Shown: positions 48,797 through 56,487 of the stretch, piece after piece
How the letters are laid out: each line of letters starts with the position of its first letter
Position numbering within the stretch: the first letter of the stretch is position 1
Virus record (IMG/VR): IMGVR_UViG_3300033388_004729
Location: 1-60,124 of that record
Length of the DNA: 60,124 nucleotides
Strand: one strand, 5' to 3'
DNA from: a virus
The notes under the pieces: model-generated
Databases searched by the model: none
What the model saw: only the letters and a program-made list of their open reading frames with translations
What the model was told of the DNA's origin: nothing
Made by a program: the position numbers and the translations under genes

Positions 48797-49018
48797 TCAC
48801 CAATTCACGTTGTCCACCCAGCGCCCCCGGATTATCAAATAATCAATCTTTGTGGGCATATCATGTTCGATAGTAATTTTCTGAATGTATCGATTTAATT
48901 TATTCTATGAATTTAACATTTCTGTTATCTGTGCGCCTATGTCCTCAAAGCTATCGTGCCAGATTGGCTTAGCCACTTCAATTGATTTATATATACAATG
49001 TTCTGTGTTTTTCATCAT
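48797..49018 (-). CDS. Small gene with in-frame TAG (possible readthrough, 73 codons)
   Basis: ATG 49018 behind GGAGGTTTCC. The frame reads 37 codons (MMKNTEHCIYKSIEV to ITEMLNS), a TAG at 48905-48907, then 35 more codons (NKLNRYIQKITIEHDMPTKI) to a TGA just before the next gene. The downstream part has normal protein composition and no separate good start. In Methanosarcinales TAG can encode pyrrolysine, so readthrough is possible. A single nonsense mutation or two short genes are alternatives. Confidence 0.5.
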
Positions 49019-49152
49019 GGAAACCTCCAGCAATTCGGACTGATATATCCTTTTAATCTTTTCTTAGGACACGAAGCACCCAAATCGGCCCTTTTATCAT
49101 AAACACTACATGACACATTCCCAGGTTCGATATATAAATATATACACACCAT
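49015..49152 (-). CDS. Small cysteine-containing protein (45 aa)
   Basis: ATG 49152 lies about 25-30 bases after a TATA-like AATATATATG and has no ribosome site (leaderless). CSVYDKRADLGASCPKKR and a final C-W give four Cys. Its end holds the GGAGGT site of the next gene. First gene of the operon after the terminase. Confidence 0.5.
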   Translation of the reverse strand: MVCIYLYIEPGNVSCSVYDKRADLGASCPKKRLKGYISPNCWRFP

Positions 49153-49202
49153 GTGCTTTAATACGCTTTAAACATATATATTACTATCGACCAAGTGTAT
49201 TA

Positions 49203-50591
49203 TTACATCTTTAGTATCCGGCTGCGCCCCCGGGATGTGGGGATACTATTTATTTGAACTGGTGCCGTGGTCAATATATTGAATGCTCCAGATGTGGCGT
49301 CAACAATATCATCATGTGCGCCCATCGGGAATTGTTCGAATTCATCCAGCGCAACAGTATTCCACTCACCTTCAATCATGTGGACATTACCATTGAGAAC
49401 CGCGGCAGATAACGGGGTAGCACGAACCGGCTTAGACCCTGTGCTGGATATCCCTTCAAAATAATATCCTTTTAGAATGTTGCGAGCATAATATGATATC
49501 AATGATTTACCCGATGCACCACCTTCCTGCTCCATGTATATCTTTGTTTTTACACCGTCTACTTTTGCAGTTTGTTTAATTATCCGTTCTACTTCCGCAG
49601 CTTCTTCCCTCACACGAATAATATTTTTAATCCAGAATCGTCCCTTCTCTTCTGATAATAAAACCCCAGATGTCCAATCAGGATTTTTACTTTCGCTTAT
49701 ATCCGTTGCGGCTAAGTCCCAAAATCTTACATTGTTGCTACCACCACCGCCCGACACAACCTCAAAATCAGACCGTTTAAACATACCGCCGGTCCTAGAA
49801 TATGGGGTCTGTTGATACATAGCCGCCCACCAGTACGCCCCCACGGTGTCCCGGATTGCCTCTAATGATTCAATGGGATATCTATCACCCCAGAGCGGAT
49901 CACCAACATTTCGACCAAGGATATCATTCTCTTCTGCAATGGCAGGGAATTTGAGAACATCCCACTGCTCACCACCAGCATCCATTTCTTTTAATAGTAA
50001 TCCGCCCAAATCTTCAGGGTGCCAGCGGGTCATAATCAAGATAATTGCTGCGTTGGGTTCCAGCCGAGTGTATGCTGTGGATTGATACCAATCCCACGCT
50101 TTATCACGTTTTAGCTCGCTGTTTGCATCTTCAGCGTTTTTAACTGGATCGTCTATCAATAGCAAATCCGCGCCCTTTCCTGTGATGGCACCACCCACAC
50201 CTGCAGTATTCATACCGCCGGTATGATTAACTATATCCCATCGGTTTCTTGCTGATGAATCAGATCGTACAGACAATCCAAATATTTCAGACCCATATTC
50301 TTCAAAAACATTCCGGGCTTTCCACCCCCATGATGCAGCGAAATCTGCCTCGTAGCTGGTGAGTATTACCCGCTTGTCGGGGCCGTGACCTAAAAACCAA
50401 GGAGGAAAATACTGAGAAATGAATTGTGATTTACCGCTCCTTGGTGGCATTAATACCATTAATCGTTTTATATCCCCTGTCGCAACCTGAACTAATTTAT
50501 CAGATAATAATAACAAATGTTTAGCAGGTAGCCACCTGCCGCGGCTGGCAGTTATTGAAAATAGTGCAGGAGTTACAAATTCATAGATAAT
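49203..50591 (-). CDS. Terminase large subunit
   Basis: ATPase: Walker A MPPRSGKSQF, Walker B LLLIDDPVKNAED and coupling motif MTRWHPEDL. Nuclease: RFWDLAATDIS and GAHDDIVDATSG with metal-binding Asp residues. It packages DNA into the prohead through the portal. No ATG lies near the N-terminus: a TTG at 50516 exists, but the frame is open and family-like (VTPALFSITASRGRWLPAKH) to 50591, where ATT or ATA follows the AGAGGA at the end of the small subunit gene. I place the start there; it is uncertain. Confidence 0.9.
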   Translation of the reverse strand: MIYEFVTPALFSITASRGRWLPAKHLLLLSDKLVQVATGDIKRLMVLMPPRSGKSQFISQYFPPWFLGHGPDKRVILTSYEADFAASWGWKARNVFEEYGSEIFGLSVRSDSSARNRWDIVNHTGGMNTAGVGGAITGKGADLLLIDDPVKNAEDANSELKRDKAWDWYQSTAYTRLEPNAAIILIMTRWHPEDLGGLLLKEMDAGGEQWDVLKFPAIAEENDILGRNVGDPLWGDRYPIESLEAIRDTVGAYWWAAMYQQTPYSRTGGMFKRSDFEVVSGGGGSNNVRFWDLAATDISESKNPDWTSGVLLSEEKGRFWIKNIIRVREEAAEVERIIKQTAKVDGVKTKIYMEQEGGASGKSLISYYARNILKGYYFEGISSTGSKPVRATPLSAAVLNGNVHMIEGEWNTVALDEFEQFPMGAHDDIVDATSGAFNILTTAPVQINSIPTSRGRSRILKM

Positions 50592-51016
50592 TATTCCTCT
50601 TTGATTTCGGATAATTTCTTTGCAAGGTCATTTGCTTTTTTCAGTACACCCGGGTCTGAGGAGATGGCCAATACAATGGGTTTAGTTACTTCAAGTTCGA
50701 CGGGATGTTTGTCTAGTCCTTGTAATTTGGCTTTGAACTCCTCAATTTTCAGCCATTCATTTTTTCCAATAGAAGTAAAACTCTGCTGTTCATCTAAGCG
50801 CCTGAGCATACCGGCCAGTGAATGTCGCTCGAGCGATAACGTCATATCATCGATTCTCTGCAAAAATTCGGGTTCGTGTTTCCAGCGTGAAATGGTAGAT
50901 TCTTGAATGTTGAATCTAGTTGCTATGTCTCGCTGTGTGCCGTCGCCTTCTGCTATTGCTTGTGCAACGGCAAGTTTATTCTCAGACCATCCGCCCTTTT
51001 TAGCATTAATTGGCAT
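50591..51016 (-). CDS. Terminase small subunit
   Basis: 141 residues. N-terminal helix-turn-helix (AIAEGDGTQRDIATRFNIQE, STISRWKHEPEF) for DNA recognition, a helical oligomerisation region and a Lys/Glu-rich end (KKANDLAKKLSEIKEE). Directly upstream of and overlapping the large subunit. Confidence 0.85.
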   Translation of the reverse strand: MPINAKKGGWSENKLAVAQAIAEGDGTQRDIATRFNIQESTISRWKHEPEFLQRIDDMTLSLERHSLAGMLRRLDEQQSFTSIGKNEWLKIEEFKAKLQGLDKHPVELEVTKPIVLAISSDPGVLKKANDLAKKLSEIKEE

Positions 51017-51022
51017 TGTTAA

Positions 51023-51148
51023 TCAGTTACTTTTACCTTTATACCGATAGGACTTCCTGTGCTTTGATTTAGTAGTCTTCTCTTGGTCTTTGGTGGTGTC
51101 GGTCGGAATATTTTCTACTCGCTTAGGTTTGATTGTATCGTTCTTCAT
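51023..51148 (-). CDS. Small basic peptide (41 aa)
   Basis: MKNDTIKPKRVENIPTDTTK then a Lys/Arg/Ser-rich tail (KSKHRKSYRYKGKSN). Ends seven bases before the small terminase start. Might bind nucleic acid; no family. Confidence 0.5.
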   Translation of the reverse strand: MKNDTIKPKRVENIPTDTTKDQEKTTKSKHRKSYRYKGKSN

Positions 51149-51149
51149 A

Positions 51150-51281
51150 TTATAGTCCATTGTTATATCGCCGTTCAACCATTACAAACGGCGTCCATTT
51201 CCAACCATTTTTATATACACGATGTTGTGAAAACATTGACCCATGTGTTGATGTCCATTTTCCAAAGTTTATCCAAATCAT
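51150..51281 (-). CDS. Small aromatic hypothetical protein (43 aa)
   Basis: ATG 51281 behind GGAGGC. MIWINFGKWTSTHGSMF and NGWKWTPFVMVERRYN: Trp-rich and basic. No family recognised. Confidence 0.5.
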   Translation of the reverse strand: MIWINFGKWTSTHGSMFSQHRVYKNGWKWTPFVMVERRYNNGL

Positions 51282-51313
51282 TTATTTGCCTCCATCATAA
51301 TGATAAGATATTA

Positions 51314-51445
51314 TTATTTGATATTAGTTATAGTTTTTCTATACAAATCAGCATACTCATAGATGCCAGTATGCTGCACACAGATATCTTGGCATTCTTT
51401 GCATAGACATATACTTCGCTGTTTATTGTGCGGACAGATTAACAT
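51314..51445 (-). CDS. Small Cys/His protein resembling EsV-1-7-type repeat (43 aa)
   Basis: CPHNKQRSICLCKECQDICV with C-x7-C-x-C-x2-C-x3-C and a following H recalls the EsV-1-7 Cys/His repeat known in large viruses and algae. This is a pattern match by eye. First gene of the terminase-side operon; a weak TATA region lies upstream at 51446-51480. Confidence 0.5.
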   Translation of the reverse strand: MLICPHNKQRSICLCKECQDICVQHTGIYEYADLYRKTITNIK

Positions 51446-51549
51446 ATAATAACCACACGCCGTATAAGTTCAAAGTAACACTTCCCCTACTATATTTCAA
51501 ATTCTAGATACCCTGCGCCGGGTGCCTGTCGTGTGGGCAGATTCTTATA
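51446..51549. other. Intergenic gap
   Basis: About 100 bases without a gene between the Cys/His gene start and the end of the 51550 gene. It contains AT-rich ACTATATTTCAAATTC and a GC-rich GCGCCGGGTGC. Possible promoter plus upstream terminator; nothing firmer. Confidence 0.3.
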
Positions 51550-51834
51550 TTAATCAACTCTTATAATCTCTGCAATGTACATCCCGGTTGGCCAATTCGA
51601 GCCGTAGCCTTGAACATGATATAATGCAAGCACATCGATATCTTCGTTGTGTACACCATAATCCAACACGCGATAATAATGTTCAGTTAGTCGCATAACT
51701 CCATTATTTGAAATCCGATGATATACACAATAATATAATATATCATCTAATATTTCTGTTAGCATATATCGATTATTTGGATAACCACGTTTGTATAGCA
51801 GTTTTTGCAGTTTCCTTGCCTCGTAGATGTTCAT
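51550..51834 (-). CDS. Hypothetical protein (94 aa)
   Basis: Helical, aromatic-rich (MNIYEARKLQKLLYKRGYPN, YYCVYHRISNNGVMRLTEHY) with a glycine-containing end VQGYGSNWPTGMYIAEI. ATGA overlap with the upstream gene. Unknown. Confidence 0.6.
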   Translation of the reverse strand: MNIYEARKLQKLLYKRGYPNNRYMLTEILDDILYYCVYHRISNNGVMRLTEHYYRVLDYGVHNEDIDVLALYHVQGYGSNWPTGMYIAEIIRVD

Positions 51835-52037
51835 GGTTGGTCATCTCCTGTCAACTTCCAATCCTTAGATTCAATCTCGTCTAAAACCCTGCGCAGGTCG
51901 TTATACTCAGACTTATAACACAGGTTAGTATCGACCAAATCCACAGAGATAATTTCATCATTGCATTCTGTGACCTTTGCTATAACGAATCCGTCGTCGT
52001 CTTGGTATTCTGTTAGGTCATATTTAATTTGTTTCAT
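51831..52037 (-). CDS. Small protein with shared KYD-TEYQD leader, copy A (68 aa)
   Basis: Opens MKQIKYDLTEYQDDDGF. The next gene upstream opens MKTKKYDMTEYQDEEF, so the two share the first 15 residues and then diverge: here a beta/alpha body (VIAKVTECNDEIISVDLVD). Overlaps neighbours by ATGA. Unknown function. Confidence 0.6.
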   Translation of the reverse strand: MKQIKYDLTEYQDDDGFVIAKVTECNDEIISVDLVDTNLCYKSEYNDLRRVLDEIESKDWKLTGDDQP

Positions 52038-52315
52038 GGTGGTTTGCCTCTTATTTCATCTATTATCATATTCGTACATACAGCAATTGTGAATAATGTT
52101 TGTTGTGTACCTAAATATTGCATTGGATATATGTAAGCAAATTTCACAGACGAATTGTTACAAACACTACACATCATCTCCCGTGTAGTCCGTTTTGAGT
52201 TTTCACTCGTATTAACACATTGAAATCTACTTTTATCATTTGATGTATATCCACATGCCACACATTCAAATTCTTCATCCTGGTATTCAGTCATGTCGTA
52301 TTTCTTGGTTTTCAT
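52034..52315 (-). CDS. Small protein with shared KYD-TEYQD leader and zinc ribbon, copy B (93 aa)
   Basis: After the shared leader comes CVACGYTSNDKSRFQC and MCSVCNNSSV, a zinc ribbon with long insert, then a hydrophobic tail. The common leader joined to unrelated bodies suggests a recent duplication with domain replacement or a binding tag. Confidence 0.6.
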   Translation of the reverse strand: MKTKKYDMTEYQDEEFECVACGYTSNDKSRFQCVNTSENSKRTTREMMCSVCNNSSVKFAYIYPMQYLGTQQTLFTIAVCTNMIIDEIRGKPP

Positions 52316-52431
52316 GGTTTTCTCCTCAGTTTATCCATCAACCAATAAACCTTCAATTCGGTTGCTATAACCTTTATTGATTCATTGATTGCTTCATTCA
52401 AACATTCAATTTCTTCAATGGTGGTTTTCAT
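52312..52431 (-). CDS. Small helical protein (39 aa)
   Basis: MKTTIEEIECLNEAINESIK then VYWLMDKLRRKP: one amphipathic helix, coiled-coil-like. Overlaps both neighbours by ATGA. Unknown. Confidence 0.5.
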   Translation of the reverse strand: MKTTIEEIECLNEAINESIKVIATELKVYWLMDKLRRKP

Positions 52432-52676
52432 TCGACCGCCTCATATGTCTCAAGGAATATATCATTCTTGATTGGATATAATTCACCGTGGACTCCTTTG
52501 ATTACCCAATCGGTTACATTCGCTTTCATATTCCCTTCATGTGTGGGGATATTCAAGTGTACATAACATGTATTGGTTAATATTGTCCGTCCAGAGAAAT
52601 CTATTATTTCTTTCTTGTTGTCTCCGGTGTACTGCACCGCTTCAATTACTACCGGTTTCTTTCTATATTTGTTCAT
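52428..52676 (-). CDS. Conserved phage protein (PGDW-IIKG type, 82 aa)
   Basis: ATG 52676 after GGTGAA is preferred to 52688. MNKYRKKPVVIEAVQYTG, THEGNMKANVTDWVIKGVHG and ELYPIKNDIFLETYE match a very common phage hypothetical protein whose hallmark is YRKKPV(V/I)IEA...T-x-EG...DW(I/V)IKGV-x-GE-x-YP-(C/I)-K-x-DIF-x-x-TYE. Function unknown. Confidence 0.8.
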   Translation of the reverse strand: MNKYRKKPVVIEAVQYTGDNKKEIIDFSGRTILTNTCYVHLNIPTHEGNMKANVTDWVIKGVHGELYPIKNDIFLETYEAVE

Positions 52677-52677
52677 T

Positions 52678-52971
52678 TTATTCACCATTCTTTATCTGAG
52701 CCGATTCTAAGCCAATATTAGTATAATTGGTATATGCACCTACCTTATGCACCGTTCGCGGCGTGAGCCAGGCCTGCACCATCACAGCGACGCATTCAGA
52801 GCGCAGTTTGCTATACTCTCCGACAGATGATTTGGTAGCAGGAGTAAATGTAATCGCATTGTTGATTGTGCATCCAGGGTGATCCTGATAATATCCGTGA
52901 ATATCTAACAGGCGCCGCATGTGTTCAAGCCCCTCTGTGGTGTGGGTTCGTGATGTGGGTTTTGTTCTCAT
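52678..52971 (-). CDS. Hypothetical protein (97 aa)
   Basis: Start placed at ATG 52971 (GGTGAGGTG upstream), which falls just beyond the stop of the zinc-ribbon gene; an ATG at 53034 would overlap that gene entirely. Contains HTTEGLEHMRRLLDIHGYYQ and a Ser/Thr-rich centre. Unknown. Confidence 0.5.
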   Translation of the reverse strand: MRTKPTSRTHTTEGLEHMRRLLDIHGYYQDHPGCTINNAITFTPATKSSVGEYSKLRSECVAVMVQAWLTPRTVHKVGAYTNYTNIGLESAQIKNGE

Positions 52972-52981
52972 AACATACACC

Positions 52982-53107
52982 TCACCATGCATCGTAATTC
53001 TTCGCACACCTTGCGCAGACCCAGTGATCCCCATGCACTAATGTTTTATACGATTTAATCTCGCGGCCACAGTCCGAGCAAGTTTCTATTTCTTTTTGTT
53101 TTGTCAT
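52982..53107 (-). CDS. Tiny zinc-ribbon protein (41 aa)
   Basis: MTKQKEIETCSDCGREIKSY then HGDHWVCARCAKNYDAW: two CxxC knuckles 22 residues apart, as in LIM or DksA-like minimal zinc ribbons. ATG 53107 directly follows the upstream gene. Confidence 0.65.
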   Translation of the reverse strand: MTKQKEIETCSDCGREIKSYKTLVHGDHWVCARCAKNYDAW

Positions 53108-53111
53108 ATCA

Positions 53112-53285
53112 TTACCTAATTATCTTCCATTCTGGTACTCTAGTACCGGCTGGACATCCTTTCGGTGCTTTGTCATACTGAACAAAACACGGTCCAAACC
53201 AACAACCATCAATTACACATCCCCAATTAAACGTGTTTGTTGCTGTGATTTCAGGTAGTTCTTCTTTAGTTTTGTATATTTTCAT
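53112..53285 (-). CDS. Small cysteine-containing protein (57 aa)
   Basis: MKIYKTKEELPEITATNTFN, then WGCVIDGCWFGPCFVQYD and KGCPAG. Four Cys near the centre; basic end VPEWKIIR. Follows the membrane gene by eight bases with GGGGTG upstream. Unknown. Confidence 0.55.
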   Translation of the reverse strand: MKIYKTKEELPEITATNTFNWGCVIDGCWFGPCFVQYDKAPKGCPAGTRVPEWKIIR

Positions 53286-53292
53286 GATTCAT

Positions 53293-53502
53293 TCACCCCT
53301 TATGTTTCCATTTTATTATACCTGTAATGCAAATATACCACAATGCAATATTCAATGGTATTAGCCCCCACGCTTCATTATAATAAATGAATAGTACCCA
53401 TAGAACTTGTGCCACAACCCCAATATACAACCCCTCTAATATTTGCCGTGATAACAAATACATGTACAATATTGTTATAATTGATATTAATATGTCTAAC
53501 AT
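53293..53502 (-). CDS. Small multi-span membrane protein (69 aa)
   Basis: Three hydrophobic stretches (LISIITILYMYLLS, IGVVAQVLWVLFIYY, IPLNIALWYICITGIIKW). ATG 53502 behind AGGATGG. Unknown function. Confidence 0.55.
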   Translation of the reverse strand: MLDILISIITILYMYLLSRQILEGLYIGVVAQVLWVLFIYYNEAWGLIPLNIALWYICITGIIKWKHKG

Positions 53503-53523
53503 TTTATTTCCATCCTGTCGAGT

Positions 53524-53955
53524 TCAAGTGCTCGACGTGTGATTTGAATCGATATGATTAGCTAACCACTCATCAACTTCAGATTTGTTATTAAATCCAA
53601 GTGTTGCCTGTAGTAATTGATAGCCTTTAAGACCAATGGATTTATCACGATACATCTTTAAAATATTAGGATTTGATTTTAGATATATCTGCCTGCCAAC
53701 ATCAATGTCAATTTCTGCTTGTTGATTGGACTCTTTCGTTTCAATATCTTGAATCAAGTGATTTAACAAATTTATCTGGCCGGTTAATCCTTCTATTTCT
53801 TTTTGGATTTGCTCTTTTTGAAGTGAGTCATTTATCCCTAACCAACCGGTGATTATATCCCTGACAAATGGAGCCACAGGATTGCCATTTGCACGTCGTT
53901 CTAATTCAGTGATTTGCCACTCTTCTAATCGTATAGGATATAATTTAAGTGCCAT
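53524..53955 (-). CDS. RHH-like protein with coiled coil (143 aa)
   Basis: ATG 53955 (MALKLYPIRLEEWQITELER) inside the 3' end of the upstream RHH gene. An N-terminal strand-helix pattern resembles RHH DNA-binding, and residues about 50-85 are coiled coil (EQIQKEIEGLTGQINLLNHL). Might regulate replication genes. Tentative. Confidence 0.55.
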   Translation of the reverse strand: MALKLYPIRLEEWQITELERRANGNPVAPFVRDIITGWLGINDSLQKEQIQKEIEGLTGQINLLNHLIQDIETKESNQQAEIDIDVGRQIYLKSNPNILKMYRDKSIGLKGYQLLQATLGFNNKSEVDEWLANHIDSNHTSST

Positions 53956-54085
53956 TATCAATTCCATCCATATATTGATCCAGTAATCTCCTAAGCAACG
54001 GCCCTAATTGTGCATGTGGTGCAAGGTGATTAAGTCGATCGAGTTGTTCAGTGTGTATATTAATTCCTTTTTGTGTTAAAACCAT
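53945..54085 (-). CDS. Small RHH regulator (46 aa)
   Basis: MVLTQKGINIHTEQLDRLNH is a beta strand and helix of an RHH protein, followed by GPLLRRLLDQYMDG. Starts behind GGTGAAATCAA with a palindromic operator 23-37 bases upstream. Likely autoregulated. Confidence 0.6.
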   Translation of the reverse strand: MVLTQKGINIHTEQLDRLNHLAPHAQLGPLLRRLLDQYMDGIDNGT

Positions 54086-54107
54086 TTGATTTCACCATGT
54101 ATATAAG

Positions 54108-54122
54108 TATACCAATGGTATA
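54108..54122 (-). promoter_or_regulatory. Perfect palindromic operator near the RHH gene
   Basis: TATACCA-A-TGGTATA, arms of seven bases around one centre base, embedded in a TATA-rich promoter before 54085. A fitting site for the RHH dimer encoded downstream. Confidence 0.55.
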
Positions 54123-54488
54123 TATATATGCCTATTCTGTTCTGCGGTTGTCTAGTTATACTACTTTATTATACTATATAACTATATATAACGATAACTC
54201 TAATTATAAATAAGTATATAGTGGCCCGTGAAAAAAATCATATTTAGATATATATATATAACTATTAGTCAAATACGTTGTCTGGTGGATGGTAGTATAT
54301 TTTATCATTTAATCTACCGGTGTATATATATAATTATACATTTGCTATAATTTAAAATAAAATAGATAAAGACATATAAAATATTACATCAAAGCAAAAC
54401 ATTATTTGATAAACAGCATATAAAAACACAGCACAAAATCTTAAAAAATATTAAATGTCGCTGCAGATATAATTATATATATGATAAC
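54123..54488. other. AT-rich region, possible replication origin
   Basis: A 365-base, extremely AT-rich stretch directly beyond the MCM gene with no supported reading frame. It includes many TATATA runs, AT tracts suited to unwinding, and few G/C islands (GTGGCCCGTG near 54221). Position next to the helicase gene suggests an origin, but no ORB or repeated iteron was recognised. A promoter for the 54085 gene is at its left edge. Confidence 0.4.
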
Positions 54489-56477
54489 TTAAACACATCT
54501 CAGACATCCACCACTTGGCTCAAAAATTGCACCTTCTTTCTTCATATGTTTAATAGTATGCTCTAATTCTTCTGCTGTCATACCTTGATCATCCACTCGA
54601 ATTGCTATGTCAGCATATTTAACCGGGCCATCTTTTTGTAATTCTTTAATAATATCCCTTATAAGTTTTGCTTTATCACGCTGACTTTTTGAAATGCCAG
54701 TTTCTACTATTGATGAATCTAACTCCCCGGATTCGTCTAAACTGGTTTCTCGCATAGATGCATCAATTAGTTTAATGGCTCGTTCTGCATCAACTACATC
54801 AGCAGTATTAGATAATCTTAGTTTAGCCTCAGATCGGGTCAATCGGATAAGTGCCTCTAAATTTCTCGTGGTTATGCTGACCACGTCATCAGACGGATTA
54901 TACCCCCCCCTTAAACCAAGATAGTAAGATTTGATTTTATCTAATGCTCTAGGTAATAACTCAACATCCTTAATTTGTCGTGCGATTGAAATATACTTAC
55001 GAATGATATCTATTTGGTTAATATCAACAGTATGATTATTACTCCAGGCACCAACAAGAATATCGGTTATTTTCTCATCAATTTTAGGTGTTGGAGTATC
55101 AAACATTGTAAATATCAAATCAAATCGACTTAATGTATCAGGCCGAATATTTACCTGTTCTGAGATTGATTCAAATCTATCAAATCGCCCGGCCTTTGGA
55201 TTCATGGCACATAATACCGGACATCTCGCCCATAATGTACAATTTATCCCCGCTTTGTTGATATGAATTGTTGAAGATGATAATACCGTGTTTAGTTTTG
55301 GGACGTCTTCATCACGCATTTTATCAAGTTCGTCTATGATGGCTACGGACCGGTCTGATAATACTAATGACCCGGCTTCTAAGGACCACTTAGAACCATA
55401 GAAATCATCCCGTATCACAGCGGCTGTAAGGCCTGCCCGGGTTGACCCGTCGCCTGTGGCCAATTGTGACCGTGGGATTAATTGTTTTACATTTGCTAAA
55501 AGTGTAGACTTTGCAGTGGAAGGATCACCACAGATTAATACATGAGCATAGCCCCGCTGGATTGTCCCATCGGGGCGCAGTATATTTCCTCCTGATACCG
55601 CTGCAGCAAGAAGAGACTCCTTAATTATTTCATATCCATAAATTGATGATGCAAAGCCTTTAACTAATTCATCCACTACATTGTTTTTTTTAGACATTTC
55701 TATAATATGTCGATGGTCTTCATCGGTGATTTCAATGTCTGTTTCAGTATCATTAATATTTACATATCCACCCTCTAACATCATTTCAAATTGTGTGGTT
55801 TTCTGATTGTTATTTGTCTTTTGAAATGCTCTAAGTATGCCGGTGATAGTTACCCGATTACCTGGTAGGACCACACCTGTTATATCTCCATCGATTTGTA
55901 CGTCAATAGTCTGCGGCTGTTCGCCGCCATTAAGATCTTCGGGCGATTCCTGTAGTCGTAGTTTCTGAGTATCAACCATTTTAGAGGTACTCAGTAATAA
56001 TTTGAATGGCCCTTTTCGACCACACATTTCATTTTCACATTCCAAGGGTTCGGTGAATTTATAACCAACTTGGTGTATCTCAGTTACATAACTACATCGC
56101 TGGCATTCAAATTGTGCAATAGTTATCCGGGGCCACACCTCAGATATTTTTTGAACTAACCCAGATACTGTAATAAGTTTATTTATCTTTTCAGTTCTTA
56201 TATCTCGGACCCTCATTGGTTTTTCAATGCCTGAAATGCGAACCGTTGGATTCCAATTATCATCAATAGGCACCGGAATTGACATGTTTTTAAGTCCTTC
56301 ATCCAATTCAGATAATACTTTGTCTGGATCATCAAATAACAAATCCCACATTTCAATATTAAATTTACTGAATACCGTAGAATCTATATTCAGGCTCTTT
56401 TGTTCTGGCCACATCCTGGCCAAATCCAGGACATCATCCCAGTAATATATTTTGAAAAAGTCTTCAGCCCATTGCAT
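54489..56477 (-). CDS. mcm: MCM replicative DNA helicase
   Basis: 662 residues. The N-terminal domain has a four-Cys zinc site (CQRC about residue 118, CENEMC about 142). The ATPase has Walker A GDPSTAKSTL (about residue 320), Walker B AIIDELDKM, sensor 1 AMNPKAG and arginine finger LSRFDLIF. A C-terminal winged-helix end follows (VKYADIAIRV). MCM is the archaeal replicative helicase; presence here means the element directs its own replication. Follows the PD-(D/E)XK nuclease by ten bases. Confidence 0.95.
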   Translation of the reverse strand: MQWAEDFFKIYYWDDVLDLARMWPEQKSLNIDSTVFSKFNIEMWDLLFDDPDKVLSELDEGLKNMSIPVPIDDNWNPTVRISGIEKPMRVRDIRTEKINKLITVSGLVQKISEVWPRITIAQFECQRCSYVTEIHQVGYKFTEPLECENEMCGRKGPFKLLLSTSKMVDTQKLRLQESPEDLNGGEQPQTIDVQIDGDITGVVLPGNRVTITGILRAFQKTNNNQKTTQFEMMLEGGYVNINDTETDIEITDEDHRHIIEMSKKNNVVDELVKGFASSIYGYEIIKESLLAAAVSGGNILRPDGTIQRGYAHVLICGDPSTAKSTLLANVKQLIPRSQLATGDGSTRAGLTAAVIRDDFYGSKWSLEAGSLVLSDRSVAIIDELDKMRDEDVPKLNTVLSSSTIHINKAGINCTLWARCPVLCAMNPKAGRFDRFESISEQVNIRPDTLSRFDLIFTMFDTPTPKIDEKITDILVGAWSNNHTVDINQIDIIRKYISIARQIKDVELLPRALDKIKSYYLGLRGGYNPSDDVVSITTRNLEALIRLTRSEAKLRLSNTADVVDAERAIKLIDASMRETSLDESGELDSSIVETGISKSQRDKAKLIRDIIKELQKDGPVKYADIAIRVDDQGMTAEELEHTIKHMKKEGAIFEPSGGCLRCV

Positions 56478-56487
56478 ATCAATAACC

